The position numbers were made by a program, and so were the translations under genes. This document shows positions 18,198-26,869 of a DNA stretch of 64,000 nucleotides, piece by piece (the first letter of the stretch is position 1; every line of letters begins with the position of its first letter). The stretch spans positions 248,001 through 312,000 of the forward strand of contig NZ_CP130720.1 in NCBI RefSeq assembly GCF_035984415.1, in the 5' to 3' direction. The notes beneath the pieces are model-generated. The model had not been told where the DNA came from and ran no database searches. It was given only the letters and a program-made list of their open reading frames with translations. The stretch is from Streptomyces sp. NBC_01296 (GTDB taxonomy: Bacteria; Actinomycetota; Actinomycetes; Streptomycetales; Streptomycetaceae).

Positions 18198-18767
18198 GTG
18201 ATCGACTTCAAGCGCAGCATCGCCACCCTCGCCGTTGCCCTGGTGGGCGCCGTGGCCCTCACCTCACCCAGTGCAGCTGCTGACAACGCCCCGAACAGGC
18301 CCACGCACGCACGATCGCGCGCGGCGAGCAGCGTGACGGCACCCGACAGAGCGACGGTCACAGAAGGCCAGGTCAAGGAGGTCGCACCCGGGGGCGTGAT
18401 CACCTATCCGAGCGTCACCAGCTGCCTGACTGTGACCGTACGATTGCGGGACGGTGGCCTCGTCGGTGCTCACGCCAGCCTGTTCCAGGTACCGGGTGAA
18501 CTGCGATCCGATGAGATTCTGGCCGCGCTCAAGCACCTCGTCGGCAACCGCCCCGTGACCGCGATCCAGGTCAAGGGGGCCGTCGGCGCCTGGCATCCGA
18601 GCTACTTCGTGAAGGCGATCGAGAGTTACGGCGAGGAGGAACAGCCGCCGTACCCGGCACGCCCGGAGCCCGAAGGGCTCGCCACTGCCGTGTCGCAGGG
18701 ACTCGAACTGCCCCGCCGCCTTGTCACGGTCGAGGACGTACCTGACGGGGACCAGATCGCCAGCTGA
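18198..18767 (+). CDS. Secreted protein with possible CheD/CNF1-like deamidase fold (189 aa)
   Basis: A GTG start is followed by a clear signal peptide (ATLAVALVGAVALTSPSAAA, cleavage near residue 28). The core, residues ~65-145, has PSVTSCLTVTVRLRDGGLVG, then AHASLFQVPGELRSDEI and PVTAIQVKGAVGAWHPSYFV. Cys76 and His92 are 16 residues apart at the ends of adjacent predicted strands, the arrangement of the Cys-His pair in the CheD/CNF1 glutamine-deamidase fold (CheD: GSC...AH). Seeing this pattern is direct; assigning the fold and any deamidase activity is inference. A perfect hairpin follows. No neighbours suggest a partner. Confidence 0.55.
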   Translation: MIDFKRSIATLAVALVGAVALTSPSAAADNAPNRPTHARSRAASSVTAPDRATVTEGQVKEVAPGGVITYPSVTSCLTVTVRLRDGGLVGAHASLFQVPGELRSDEILAALKHLVGNRPVTAIQVKGAVGAWHPSYFVKAIESYGEEEQPPYPARPEPEGLATAVSQGLELPRRLVTVEDVPDGDQIAS

Positions 18768-18819
18768 ACACAGGCGATCATCGCCAGGGCGGCCCCGCAC
18801 CGCCCGTCCCGTCGTAGTA

Positions 18820-18850
18820 CTGGGGTGGCAGGCAGCTCCTGCCACCCCAG
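18820..18850 (+). terminator. 13-bp stem terminator
   Basis: CTGGGGTGGCAGG (18820-18832) and its perfect inverse complement (18838-18850) with a 5-base loop, 53 bases after the stop of the secreted protein gene. Confidence 0.85.
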
Positions 18851-19059
18851 GCCAGGGTCATGTCGGATACCCGGATGCCAAGCCGCCGGACGCGGGATGC
18901 CCGGGCGAAAGCTTGTCAGAGTCCGATGCCGTACAGCGGGTTGAGACCTTCGCCGACGGCGGCGCGGTCGTGACAGTCGGCGAACGCCTTGGACCCTTCG
19001 ACCCATCCGCCGTCTCGGGCGACCTCGATCGTGTCCTTCTCAGTACTCCAGCAGGAATT

Positions 19060-19838
19060 TACTGTCTGACCTGCAGGTTTGGTTGGGCGGCTGGAGTGTA
19101 GCGGGCTGTGGAGTGGTCAGGGATAGTCTTCGGCGGGCCGCCCCTCGATCGTGCGCCAGCACCGCAGGTAGTGACAGCGGCGAAGACTGTCAGCCACTCC
19201 CGCTCGGCGACGAGTTCCCGCATTCTGCGGGAGACGTGGGTGTTCAGGCGGTCCCAGACCAGCACGATCGGCGCTCTGACCAGGTGATGGGTTCCGTCGA
19301 TGAGTTCGATGAAGTCCCGCTCGCTCATGCTGCGACGTGTTCCCCTGCCTGCAGGGTGGGTCCGAAGGCGGTAACACAGCCGGGTTCGGGAACCCGGCCG
19401 CATCGCGATCAGCCCGGCCACCGACAGCCGTCCCGAGCGGCGACCGCTGACCGTCACGACCGGCGTGATGCCGCGCCGGCCCCAGGTCCGTCCCCGGGGC
19501 GGCCGTCGGGTGAAACCCGCTTCGTCCTCGAAGCAGACGTAGCCCCCGCAGGCCGCCCGGGCCCCTTTACCTCCGCCCAGGTCGCCTCCCGCCACGTGCT
19601 CACGGCCTGCTCGTCGCGTTCGGCCACCCGCCGCGCGGGCACCTGCGGGGAGAACCCGAGCCGGTGCATCAACCGGGTGGCACCCGAGACGCTGTAGGAG
19701 ATGTGGAACTTCCTGCCGATCAGCGTGACCACCCTCGATGCGGTCCACACCTGGTCCTCGACCCAGCCGTGCGCGGCCGGCCCCTCCTCCAGATACACGG
19801 CCAGCTTCTCCAGACACCGCGGGGACAGACGGCAGCAC
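19060..19838 (-). pseudogene. IS630-family transposase, truncated and frameshifted
   Basis: Two frames carry an IS630 DDE transposase: LEEGPAAHGWVEDQVWT, VSGATRLMHRLGFSPQVPAR and then ICFEDEAG-type motif CFEDEAGFTRRPPRGRTWGR (first catalytic Asp/Glu region), followed by PIVLVWDRLNTHVSRRMREL (second Asp region). The N-terminal HTH is missing, a frameshift lies near 19560, and the C-terminal part with the third acidic residue is scrambled after LTVFAAVTT. It cannot transpose. Its left end abuts the truncated DJ-1/PfpI gene, which it probably interrupted. Confidence 0.75.
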
Positions 19839-19849
19839 CGTGACCCGCT

Positions 19850-20264
19850 CGGACCGCGGGAAGAGGATCCGCCCTTCGACGTGCTGGTGATCCCCGGCGG
19901 CGTCACCACGGCGGTCGAGACGGATACGGACGTCATCGACTGGCCGGCCCGGCGCCGACAGACCTCCGCCCTGACGTTCAGCATCTGCACCGGTGCCTTC
20001 CTGCTGGCCGCCACCGGGGCTCTGGACGGCCGCCCGGCCACGACCCACTGGGAGGACCAGGAAGAGCTGGCCCAGCGTTGGCCGGACATCCAGGTGCGCA
20101 CCGATGTCCGGTGGGTCGACGACGGCGACATCGTCACCTCTGCGGGGATCAGCGCTAGCTTGCACATCGTGGGCCGGCTCTTCGGCTGGCAGCTTGCCCG
20201 CCGCACGGCCCTCCAGATGGAATACGACTGGACAGGCGAACACACCGCCGAGGCCGGAATCTGA
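19850..20264 (+). pseudogene. DJ-1/PfpI family protein, 5' half lost at an IS630 remnant
   Basis: From 19871 the frame reads PFDVLVIPGGVTTAVETD, FSICTGAFLLAATGALDG (nucleophile elbow with Cys in SICTGAF) and WVDDGDIVTSAGISASLHIV, ending with ARRTALQMEYDW. This is the C-terminal two thirds of a glutamine-amidotransferase-like DJ-1/PfpI protein of the kind also fused to AraC regulators. The first ~60 residues and start codon are gone, replaced by transposase sequence on the opposite strand. The remaining domain would be unstable. Confidence 0.7.
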
Positions 20265-20297
20265 AGCGTCCGCCGACGGTCGGTCCCGGGCAGGGCA

Positions 20298-20332
20298 CCT
20301 CCGGCACGCTGCGTGGCGCACCATGCCGGAGG
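20298..20332 (+). terminator. Hairpin after DJ-1 remnant
   Basis: CCTCCGGCA (20298-20306) pairs with TGCCGGAGG (20324-20332). It lies between the convergent DJ-1 remnant and the tautomerase gene, so it could serve both. Confidence 0.6.
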
Positions 20333-20402
20333 CGTCCTGCAGAAAACCACTCCGGGCCGCTGGACATCGACCGGACCGTCGGGGTCACCGACGCGGGAGG
20401 TC

Positions 20403-20585
20403 CTACTTGTCGGCGATGAGCGTGCCGGCCGCACCCCAGCTGTCCGCCGGGACCTCGTGGATCCACACCTGGACGGTCTCGGCCGGGATCTTGTACGCGT
20501 CGACGAAGGCGTCCGTGACCCGCTTGACGAGCTCGCGCTTCAGCTCGACATCGCGGGGACCCTGCTGAATGGTGACGATGGGCAT
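20403..20585 (-). CDS. 4-oxalocrotonate tautomerase-like enzyme (60 aa)
   Basis: Starts MPIVTIQQGPRDVELKRELV with the invariant Pro after the initiator Met, which becomes the catalytic base (Pro1) when Met is removed. The body is a single beta-alpha-beta unit (VTDAFVDAYKIPAETVQVWI) as in the tautomerase superfamily; 60 residues is the standard size, and such proteins act as hexamers or dimers on enol/keto substrates. The ribosome binding site AAGGGAG is good. It follows the LysR gene on the same strand by 115 bases, so it may belong to that regulator's transcript. Confidence 0.85.
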   Translation of the reverse strand: MPIVTIQQGPRDVELKRELVKRVTDAFVDAYKIPAETVQVWIHEVPADSWGAAGTLIADK

Positions 20586-20700
20586 GACCGAACTCCCTTG
20601 CCAGCGGCGGCTTCCCGGCCTTTCCGGGTCGCTCACCGGCGTGACCCCAGTCCATCGGATGCGCGCGGCCCGACCAAGAAGCAGACCGCGACCGCAACGA

Positions 20701-21591
20701 TCAGCTCTCGTGATCGTTGCTGGTCGGGAGTGCCGGAAGCGCCTTCAGGAGTACCTCGAGAGCAGCGGGCGGGGTCGCGCGGCGGACGGCCAGGCCGATG
20801 GGCAGGGCCAGGCCGGGGGCACGGAACGGGCGGAAGGCGACCCGGGGGCTGGCCAGCACGCGTGCCTGGGCCGCGTACACCACGGTCCACATCGGTATGG
20901 AGCCGGCACCGATGGTGGCGAGGGTGTCCTGCAGCGAGCCGCTGACCGGTCCGGGCAGCGGTTCAAAGCCGACTGAGTGGCAGGCTCCGACGACCAGGTC
21001 GACCAGGGCCGGGTTGTTTCGGCGGGCGGTGATACAGAGTCGCAGGCCGGCCAGTTCGGCGATGGCCAGTTCCGCCTCTCGGGCGAGTGGATGGGTCGCC
21101 GGGAGGGCCGCTACCAGGGAGTCCTTCCACAGAGGCAGGATCCGCACGCCCGGGGCGGGCTCCAGGGAACGTACGAACGCGGCGTCGAGGCGGCCGTCCG
21201 CGACCTGCTCGAGGCGGTCGTGAGTCGAGGCCGAAATCAGCTGCACCGCGGTGTCGGGGGCGAGGACGGCCAGGGCGCCGAGCACCCTGTCCAGGTATTC
21301 ACCGAGACCGGTGCTGGTGCCGAGGCGCAGGCTGGCCCGTTCGCGGACGGCGGCCCTGGCCCGTTCGGCGGCGGCGAGCACGGCCCGCGCCTCGGGCAGC
21401 AGCCGCTCCCCCGCGCCGGTGAGCCGAACGTGGCGCGGCGAGCGGTCGAAGAGATCGGCCCCCAGCTCCCTTTCCAGCCACTGCACCTGCTGGCTGACCG
21501 CCGACTGCACGATGTGCAGCCGCTCGGCGGCCCGACCGAAGTGCAGTTCCTCGGCGACGGTGACGAAGTAGCTCAGCTGCCGCAGTTCCAT
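20701..21591 (-). CDS. LysR family transcriptional regulator (296 aa)
   Basis: N-terminal winged HTH MELRQLSYFVTVAEELHFGR, RAAERLHIVQSAVSQQVQWL is the signature LysR start. The periplasmic-binding-like effector domain follows (SLRLGTSTGLGEYLDRVLGA to VAFRPFRAPGLALPIGLAVR). Length is normal. LysR regulators usually control a neighbouring or divergent gene with a small-molecule effector; candidates here are the tautomerase downstream and the lipoprotein gene that diverges 231 bases away. Confidence 0.9.
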   Translation of the reverse strand: MELRQLSYFVTVAEELHFGRAAERLHIVQSAVSQQVQWLERELGADLFDRSPRHVRLTGAGERLLPEARAVLAAAERARAAVRERASLRLGTSTGLGEYLDRVLGALAVLAPDTAVQLISASTHDRLEQVADGRLDAAFVRSLEPAPGVRILPLWKDSLVAALPATHPLAREAELAIAELAGLRLCITARRNNPALVDLVVGACHSVGFEPLPGPVSGSLQDTLATIGAGSIPMWTVVYAAQARVLASPRVAFRPFRAPGLALPIGLAVRRATPPAALEVLLKALPALPTSNDHES

Positions 21592-21822
21592 CTGCCGACT
21601 GTAACCGTCGAGGTCGGACGACCGTCCAGCCGAGTGCGGTGATCCGTACGGCCGCGGCCTGCGGGAGGGCGCGGCACCGGGCGGCGGCGGGGCCGGTACG
21701 TCATGGTTGTGTCACCGGAGCGGCACAGCGCTGTGCCCGCGGGAACTCCTGCGGGGCGCTCCGCCGTGTCCGTCGGCGTGCGGGCCGGCGATGGGCCGGT
21801 GGCGATCCTCCGGAGGTTCCCA

Positions 21823-22500
21823 ATGCAGTACACAGCAGGTGTCCAACGGAGCGCGGCCGCACTGGTGGTCGTGGCCGCGACCGCCGCCCTGATGACGGGC
21901 TGCACGCCGTCCGGCGAGGCTGGCGCGGCCGGCAGGCCTTCGCAGTCCGTGCAGTCACCGGCTCCCGGGGCCGCCGCGGGCGGCAGCAGCTCCAGCGGTA
22001 CGGGGCAGGCGAAACCTGCCGTCTCGGTCTCCCCTACCGTGTCCGGTGGTAAGGCAAAGCCCTGCACGATCGACGACGTGAAGGTCACGGAGGCCCGCCA
22101 GGCCGCCGTCCGGCCGCCGGGCACGGGAACCGGCGCCGCCGTCGTCGCCGTCGCCAACGTCTCGAAGAGCGCCTGCACGCTGCAGGGATTCCCCACCGTC
22201 GCGGGCGCGGGCAACGGGTCCCCCGACAAGAACGTACCGCTCGCCACGACCCACAGCGGCTCGGCGGCCACGGTGTCCCTGGCCCCGGGTGCCCGTGCCT
22301 GGACCAAGCTCACTTTCGTCAACGTGCAGGGCGAGGCCGATGGTTACTGTGAGTCCGGCGCGACGCCCGCCTCGTTCCCCACGCTCGTCGTCGGGGTCCC
22401 GGGCGCGGGCGCGCACCAGACCGCCCTAGACGACGGAATCCTCGCCCTGTGCGACAACAAGGCCACGGTCACGGCCTATTCGGCGACGAAACCTTCGTGA
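21823..22500 (+). CDS. DUF4232 lipoprotein (225 aa)
   Basis: The ATG at 21823 follows GGAGG by 7 bases; a longer in-frame form has no site. Signal peptide with lipobox LMTGC (Cys27), then a ~45-residue Ser/Gly/Pro linker and a DUF4232 domain from ~residue 73: AKPCTIDDVKVTEARQAAVR, AAVVAVANVSKSACTLQGFP, LVVGVPGAGAHQTALDDGIL and a terminal LCDNKATVTAYS. DUF4232 domains are beta-sandwich, cell-surface domains very common in Streptomyces; function unknown. Conserved Cys pairs (C76/C109-type) could form disulfides. Confidence 0.85.
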   Translation: MQYTAGVQRSAAALVVVAATAALMTGCTPSGEAGAAGRPSQSVQSPAPGAAAGGSSSSGTGQAKPAVSVSPTVSGGKAKPCTIDDVKVTEARQAAVRPPGTGTGAAVVAVANVSKSACTLQGFPTVAGAGNGSPDKNVPLATTHSGSAATVSLAPGARAWTKLTFVNVQGEADGYCESGATPASFPTLVVGVPGAGAHQTALDDGILALCDNKATVTAYSATKPS

Positions 22501-22730
22501 TGCGCTTGGGTGCCCCGGTGTTTCGGTGACCTGTTCACACTGCACCACGAGCGGGGCCAAGGCCGGGACGGAGGCGAAGACCGCGGTCAAGAACGGCGCG
22601 AAGGCTGACAGGGCCGCCGCCGCGGATAGGGCCGCGAAGTCCGCGACCTCCACCGGCACCGAGCCGCAGGGCGCGGCCGGACCCAGGCCGCGGACGACGC
22701 CGAAATGCTCTGACGCGCCGGCCAGCCTGC

Positions 22731-22776
22731 CGGGAGGGCGCCGCGACCACGCCGCGGGACGCGGCGCCCCCTCCCG
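22731..22776. terminator. Bidirectional terminator between convergent genes
   Basis: CGGGAGGGCGCCGCG (22731-22745) pairs with CGCGGCGCCCCCTCCCG (22760-22776) with a two-base bulge. It lies between the ends of the DUF4232 gene and the convergent metallopeptidase gene. Confidence 0.7.
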
Positions 22777-22782
22777 CATGCG

Positions 22783-24054
22783 TCACCGCGCCCGGACGGC
22801 TTCGGCGCGCACGGACATGGCGTGCGCCGCCCGCACGGCCGGATCACCGGCCTCCAGCAGCTCGGCCATGGTCCGGCCGTCGGGGACCTCGAACCTGACC
22901 GCCTCGGGCGTCGTCCCCATGCGCAGGACCCCGAGGCTCTCGTGGCACGCCGCCATCACGGCGTAGAAGCGCATCTCACGGTCGTAGGCGGCCTGCACGG
23001 CGGGCATGCTCTGCGAGTCGTAGTGGAGGGACGACACGGGGACGGCGTTGTACCCCTTGGGGACCTTCCCGAACTTCCCCATGAGGGTGTCGATGTTCAA
23101 CCCGTTCAGGCCGAACGCGCAGTGCACCCACCCGTTTACCTCCGTGCGCGGCCAGATGCCGTACGCGTCCGGCTCGTTGGCGGAGGCCATCGCGCCGGCG
23201 ACGGCGAACACGTGGCGCCGCACCATGGGGTGCGTGTAGATCCCTTCCAGGTACGACCCCATGTGCTTGCGGTGGACGTCGAACAGGGCGTACAACGCGG
23301 TCACGGCGCAGGACAACCTGAAGTACGCCGTGACCGTACTGAATTCCCGCCCCTTCTCCCGTGCCGTGAGCCGTCCGACGTCCTGGGCGAGCATCACCCA
23401 GTGCGTCGCCATGACATCCGCGTCCGTCTCGGCGAACCGCCTGAAGTACCGCTCGTCCTCGGGGGTACGCACCACGTCGAGATGCTTCATGGCGCGCAGC
23501 TGCGGGCCGTGCCGACGGTATACGTGCGCAGCTTCGTGGCCGATGATGAACATCAGGGCCAGGGACGTCATGGAGGCGACGTCGTAGGCAGCCTCCGGCG
23601 TGCAGACGCCGGAATGCAGCACCTCCAGTTCCTTCCGCCAGTCCGTACGCGCGTCCGGTGCGCCGAACAGCGGATGCAGTCCCCGGGGTAGTCGCCAGAG
23701 GGACTCCCACTCCGCGTCCACATCGAGGTTCAGCATGACCTTGCTGCCCTGGAGGTATCCGCACAGGAGGTCTGCGAGGACGTAGAACCGGCAGACGAGC
23801 CCGAGGGGAATCGTGATCACGTGGTGGTCTCGGGCAGTCTCCTTGGCCCGGCAGGTGAAGAACGGGGAATCTACCAGTTCCACCGTGGTGCGGACCCCGA
23901 TGGCGCGGTCGAAGTCCGACAGATGCGCCCGCATGATCATGAGCGAGAACCGGCACGCCTCCACTGCGTCCTCGGACATGAACGCGGGGAAGCCGGCCGG
24001 CTGCACCGGCCCGCCCATGGCCTCGACGAACTCAGTCGCTTCCACTCGGGCCAT
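22783..24054 (-). CDS. Putative zinc metallopeptidase with HEAAH motif (423 aa)
   Basis: No membrane segment or signal peptide is visible. Residues 165-181 are LALMFIIGHEAAHVYRR: a hydrophobic helix with HExxH (His173, Glu174, His177), followed 32 residues later by FAETDADVMATHWV, whose Glu209 in an ExxxD arrangement could be the third zinc ligand, as in gluzincins. The rest (HKHMGSYLEGIYTHPMVRRH, ending in helices) is not from a family I know. It overlaps the preceding 126-aa gene by 23 bases and is the last gene of a minus-strand group that also encodes an M48-type peptidase. Cytoplasmic location is inferred. Confidence 0.7.
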   Translation of the reverse strand: MARVEATEFVEAMGGPVQPAGFPAFMSEDAVEACRFSLMIMRAHLSDFDRAIGVRTTVELVDSPFFTCRAKETARDHHVITIPLGLVCRFYVLADLLCGYLQGSKVMLNLDVDAEWESLWRLPRGLHPLFGAPDARTDWRKELEVLHSGVCTPEAAYDVASMTSLALMFIIGHEAAHVYRRHGPQLRAMKHLDVVRTPEDERYFRRFAETDADVMATHWVMLAQDVGRLTAREKGREFSTVTAYFRLSCAVTALYALFDVHRKHMGSYLEGIYTHPMVRRHVFAVAGAMASANEPDAYGIWPRTEVNGWVHCAFGLNGLNIDTLMGKFGKVPKGYNAVPVSSLHYDSQSMPAVQAAYDREMRFYAVMAACHESLGVLRMGTTPEAVRFEVPDGRTMAELLEAGDPAVRAAHAMSVRAEAVRAR

Positions 24055-24412
24055 CCCCCCGCGTTCCGGTACCGCACAGCTGGTGGAGTCCCGCGTGCAC
24101 GACCTTCACGGCCAAGACGGTGGCCGGCACGTCCAGCCCGAGCTGTGCGTGCAGGACGGCATCGACGACGGCGGCGGCCAGGAGCCGGTTGCCCTCACCG
24201 GGGCTTTCCGCGGCCCGCATCACCGCGGGATTCCCGCAGACGGCTTCGCGCAGCCGTCCCTGGATGGAGGCGAACCACCGGCGTGCGATGAAAAGTCGCT
24301 CCTCGTCGTCGTCCTCCCGGCTGCCGAAGTCCTCGCCGACCAGGTGCTGGGCGATCAACAGATCGATCTCGCGTTCGGGCAGTTCCAGGAGCTCTGCCAG
24401 CCCGTTCCGCAT
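24032..24412 (-). CDS. Small helical protein of unknown function (126 aa)
   Basis: All-helical, acidic protein: MRNGLAELLELPEREIDLLI, then EDDDEERLFIARRWFASIQG and a hydrophobic helix LLAAAVVDAVLHAQLGLDVP. No catalytic motif, signal peptide or membrane segment is evident. Its 3' end overlaps the start of the HEAAH peptidase gene by 23 bases, so the two are translated together and probably work together, for example as a pro-form/inhibitor, adaptor or recruitment domain. That pairing is inference from gene order only. Confidence 0.6.
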   Translation of the reverse strand: MRNGLAELLELPEREIDLLIAQHLVGEDFGSREDDDEERLFIARRWFASIQGRLREAVCGNPAVMRAAESPGEGNRLLAAAVVDAVLHAQLGLDVPATVLAVKVVHAGLHQLCGTGTRGDGPSGSD

Positions 24413-24790
24413 GTTTCCCCCCGGAGGTACGCGTTTTCCCCCAGTGTGCCGTTCGCCGGGTCGCGGGCGCGGGCGATTCGGGGAAGCCGCCGCCTTCCTC
24501 TTCGGCCGGCGCCAGCCCTCCGGGGGCCGCCCCGGCGGGTGTGGTGGTGGAGCGGGAGCGGGCGGCGCCCGGGGAGACCCGGACCCGCGAGGCGGGCGCC
24601 GACGGCGGCACCATCAGGGAGTGGAGGGCCGCATCCACGAGGCCGCCCACCAGGGCGGAGGCCGAGGCACCACGGCACACGGGAGGGGGAACCGGCGGCC
24701 CGGGGCGGGAAGGGGTAGCACCCCCGCGCCCCCGCCGCCGGAACTCGTCCCGCGAGCTCCGGGCCGACGGCGACGCGTACGGGAGGGCCG
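24413..24790. other. Gap inside the metallopeptidase gene group
   Basis: About 380 bases of extremely GC-rich sequence between the M48 gene and the next minus-strand gene. Several frames are open because of base composition, but none has a ribosome binding site and recognisable protein content. A promoter for the second half of the group may lie here. Confidence 0.35.
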
Positions 24791-26041
24791 TCAGAGGTGG
24801 AGGTGGAACAGGAAGGCGTCGGTGCGCACGAGCGCGGCTGTCAGGAGGCGGCCGAGTAGCCCCCCAGGCACGTGGACGCCCCAGGCGAGTGCGATCAGGA
24901 GGCCGGCCACGAGGGCCGGTGCCAGCGTGACGTACGGCTCCAGCGGAGTCCCCGGGAAGCCTGCCTGGGCGAGCTGGAGCACCGCCAATCGCCGGCCGGG
25001 GCGCGGATGGTTGGACAGGAGGGACCGCGGCCCGCCCGGCGCGCTCCACCACCCCTGTGCGGCGGCCGCGATCCGCTCGGTGCGCTCGGCGGCGGACAGT
25101 AGGGCGGTGAGACCGGTGCGGGACCGGCCGGTGACGGAGAGGATGTCTGCCTCGTGCTCGCGGGACCGCAGCACGAGTTGGGAGGCCGTGAGGACGAGGG
25201 CGAGGAGCAGCAGGGACCGCCCCGCGTATTCCCCCCAGAACGGGTCGGCGAGGACGTGCCGCAGCGCCCGGCCTTCCCGCCGAGCCTGTACCGCCAGGTT
25301 GACCGGGGGCGCGGCGAGGACGGCCACGGCCGCCCCCAGCGCGCTGCGGGTCAGCCACACCAGGCGTACGTCTCCGGCGGCCACGTGGGCGACCTCGTGC
25401 CGGATGATCGCCTCCGCCCTTTCGGGCGCCAGGGCGGCGAAGCCGGCGGGCAGCACGACGATGGGGGCGCCCGGTGCGCCGACGGTGAACGGCTCCTCCC
25501 AGCCGTCGGCCGCCTGGGCGACCCGCGGCCGGATCCGGCCCCGCAGGTCCTCGGAGGCCTGGTCCGCCCGCTCCTGCGCCCCTGCCGGGGCGGGCGCCAG
25601 GGGCCCGGCCCGCCGTAACGCCCATCGGGGCAGCAGCCACAGGCCGGCGCCGCCGAGGACAAGGACCGCGGCCGAGCCGGTCAGCGATACCGCGGCCAGA
25701 CGCTCCGCGACGGGCCGTCCACAGCGCATGCGCCACTGCTGGCGCACCTCCGCGTCCGTGTCCGGCTGCTCCTCCGTCTTCGGGGCGGGGTACCGGTGCT
25801 GGGCCTCGCTGATGCAGCGCGACTGGGTCTTGGCCCACGCGATGCCGAACAACTGGTTGTGGACGAGCTGCCCCGCGAACGTCCCGGCCAGGAGCAGGAC
25901 ACCGACGAGCAGGACGTAACGGCTGCCGGACGGGGAACGCAGGAGGCGCAGGGCCTGCGCCGTCCGGCCGGTCGGCCGGGGCGCGGCGGTCCGTCCGGTC
26001 CCGGCCGCTGCCGCCGGGGCCGGGCCGTCGAGCCGCGTCAC
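24791..26041 (-). CDS. M48-family membrane zinc peptidase (416 aa)
   Basis: The GTG at 26041 overlaps the upstream stop (GTGA), showing translational coupling. Membrane segments at about residues 41-60 and 116-138 flank a loop with two Cys; the peptidase core has FAALAPERAEAIIRHEVAHV (HExxH at 215-219) and, after another two membrane segments, SREHEADILSVTG with Glu297 as expected third zinc ligand. A last hydrophobic pair of segments lies near the C-terminus. This is the HtpX/Ste24-like M48 layout: a membrane protease with its active site on the cytoplasmic face. The substrate is unknown. Confidence 0.8.
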   Translation of the reverse strand: MTRLDGPAPAAAAGTGRTAAPRPTGRTAQALRLLRSPSGSRYVLLVGVLLLAGTFAGQLVHNQLFGIAWAKTQSRCISEAQHRYPAPKTEEQPDTDAEVRQQWRMRCGRPVAERLAAVSLTGSAAVLVLGGAGLWLLPRWALRRAGPLAPAPAGAQERADQASEDLRGRIRPRVAQAADGWEEPFTVGAPGAPIVVLPAGFAALAPERAEAIIRHEVAHVAAGDVRLVWLTRSALGAAVAVLAAPPVNLAVQARREGRALRHVLADPFWGEYAGRSLLLLALVLTASQLVLRSREHEADILSVTGRSRTGLTALLSAAERTERIAAAAQGWWSAPGGPRSLLSNHPRPGRRLAVLQLAQAGFPGTPLEPYVTLAPALVAGLLIALAWGVHVPGGLLGRLLTAALVRTDAFLFHLHL

Positions 26042-26349
26042 ACTCCCGCCCCGGGTTCGGGCGGGTCCTCCAGGGCCGCGGCTATGGCCTGTGCGAGGGC
26101 CTCCGCCGGATCCGCCCCAAGGCCGAGCCGCTGGACGAAGAGGATCAGGAACGCCGTGACGAACGCCGTCCGCTCGTCCTCGGACCAAGACGTCCGCCGC
26201 TCCACCGCCAGACGCGATTGCTCCACCACCGGGGCCGGCTCCTCCCCCGGCTCCTCTCCCGGCTCCTCCCCCGGCTCCGCCCTCCGCTGTCGCAGGCGGC
26301 CCAGCAGGACGGCGGCCTTGCGGCGGGACACCTCGCCGAGTCCGTCCAC
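26038..26349 (-). CDS. Small hypothetical protein with EPGE repeats (103 aa)
   Basis: Starts MDGLGEVSRRKAAVLLGRLR, continues with a tandem EPGEEPGEEPGEEPAP stretch encoded by a 12-bp repeat, then a helix TAFVTAFLILFVQRLGLGAD that is hydrophobic enough to touch a membrane, and a terminal helix. No family is recognised. Its stop codon overlaps the GTG start of the M48 peptidase and its start lies 18 bases after the previous gene, so it is firmly part of the operon and may be an accessory to the peptidase. Confidence 0.6.
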   Translation of the reverse strand: MDGLGEVSRRKAAVLLGRLRQRRAEPGEEPGEEPGEEPAPVVEQSRLAVERRTSWSEDERTAFVTAFLILFVQRLGLGADPAEALAQAIAAALEDPPEPGAGV

Positions 26350-26367
26350 CGCGTGGCCGACGACCCG

Positions 26368-26667
26368 CTAGCCCACCACGCCGAGCACCCACGCCACGGC
26401 GGGCAGCACGTACAAGGGCAGGTCGGCGACGCCCACCCCGGTGCCGACCGCGGCCCCGCGCCGGCGGGCTGCCCGCTTCTGCGGGTCCGCCTCGAACTCC
26501 GCGAGCAGGTCGTCGAATTCGCGGCCGCCGCTCACCTGCGCGGGCAGGGTGGCGAACACCGCCCGTGCGGTGCGCTCCAGGCTCTGCCGGCGGAAGGGTT
26601 CCGGGGCGTCGGGCCGCGGCACGGGAACGGCGAACGCGGCCCGGCCGCGCCCGAAGAGTACGGACAT
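26368..26667 (-). CDS. Small C-tail-anchored protein (99 aa)
   Basis: First gene of the group. The cytoplasmic part is charged (SLERTARAVFATLPAQVSGG, EFDDLLAEFEADPQKRAARR) and the C-terminus is a single hydrophobic segment (VGVADLPLYVLPAVAWVLGV), so it is predicted to be a tail-anchored membrane protein. No family recognised. The segment ending QKRAARRRGA is the positive-inside flank. Confidence 0.6.
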   Translation of the reverse strand: MSVLFGRGRAAFAVPVPRPDAPEPFRRQSLERTARAVFATLPAQVSGGREFDDLLAEFEADPQKRAARRRGAAVGTGVGVADLPLYVLPAVAWVLGVVG

Positions 26668-26869
26668 GGTCCCCCCATGGAGCCGCGGGCCGGGGTGCCC
26701 CGTACGGCGCGATTCCGTCAGCGTAGTGAGGAGTCGGCCGGTTGCCGTCGTTTCGCCGAAAACCGGGGCTGGTGTGCCGGGCAGGGTCAGTGGGGCTGAT
26801 GGGGCTGGTGGGGTCGTCCGGGCCTCAGCGCTTCGGCCAGTGCTACAGGATTTCGACCACCAGTGCCAC

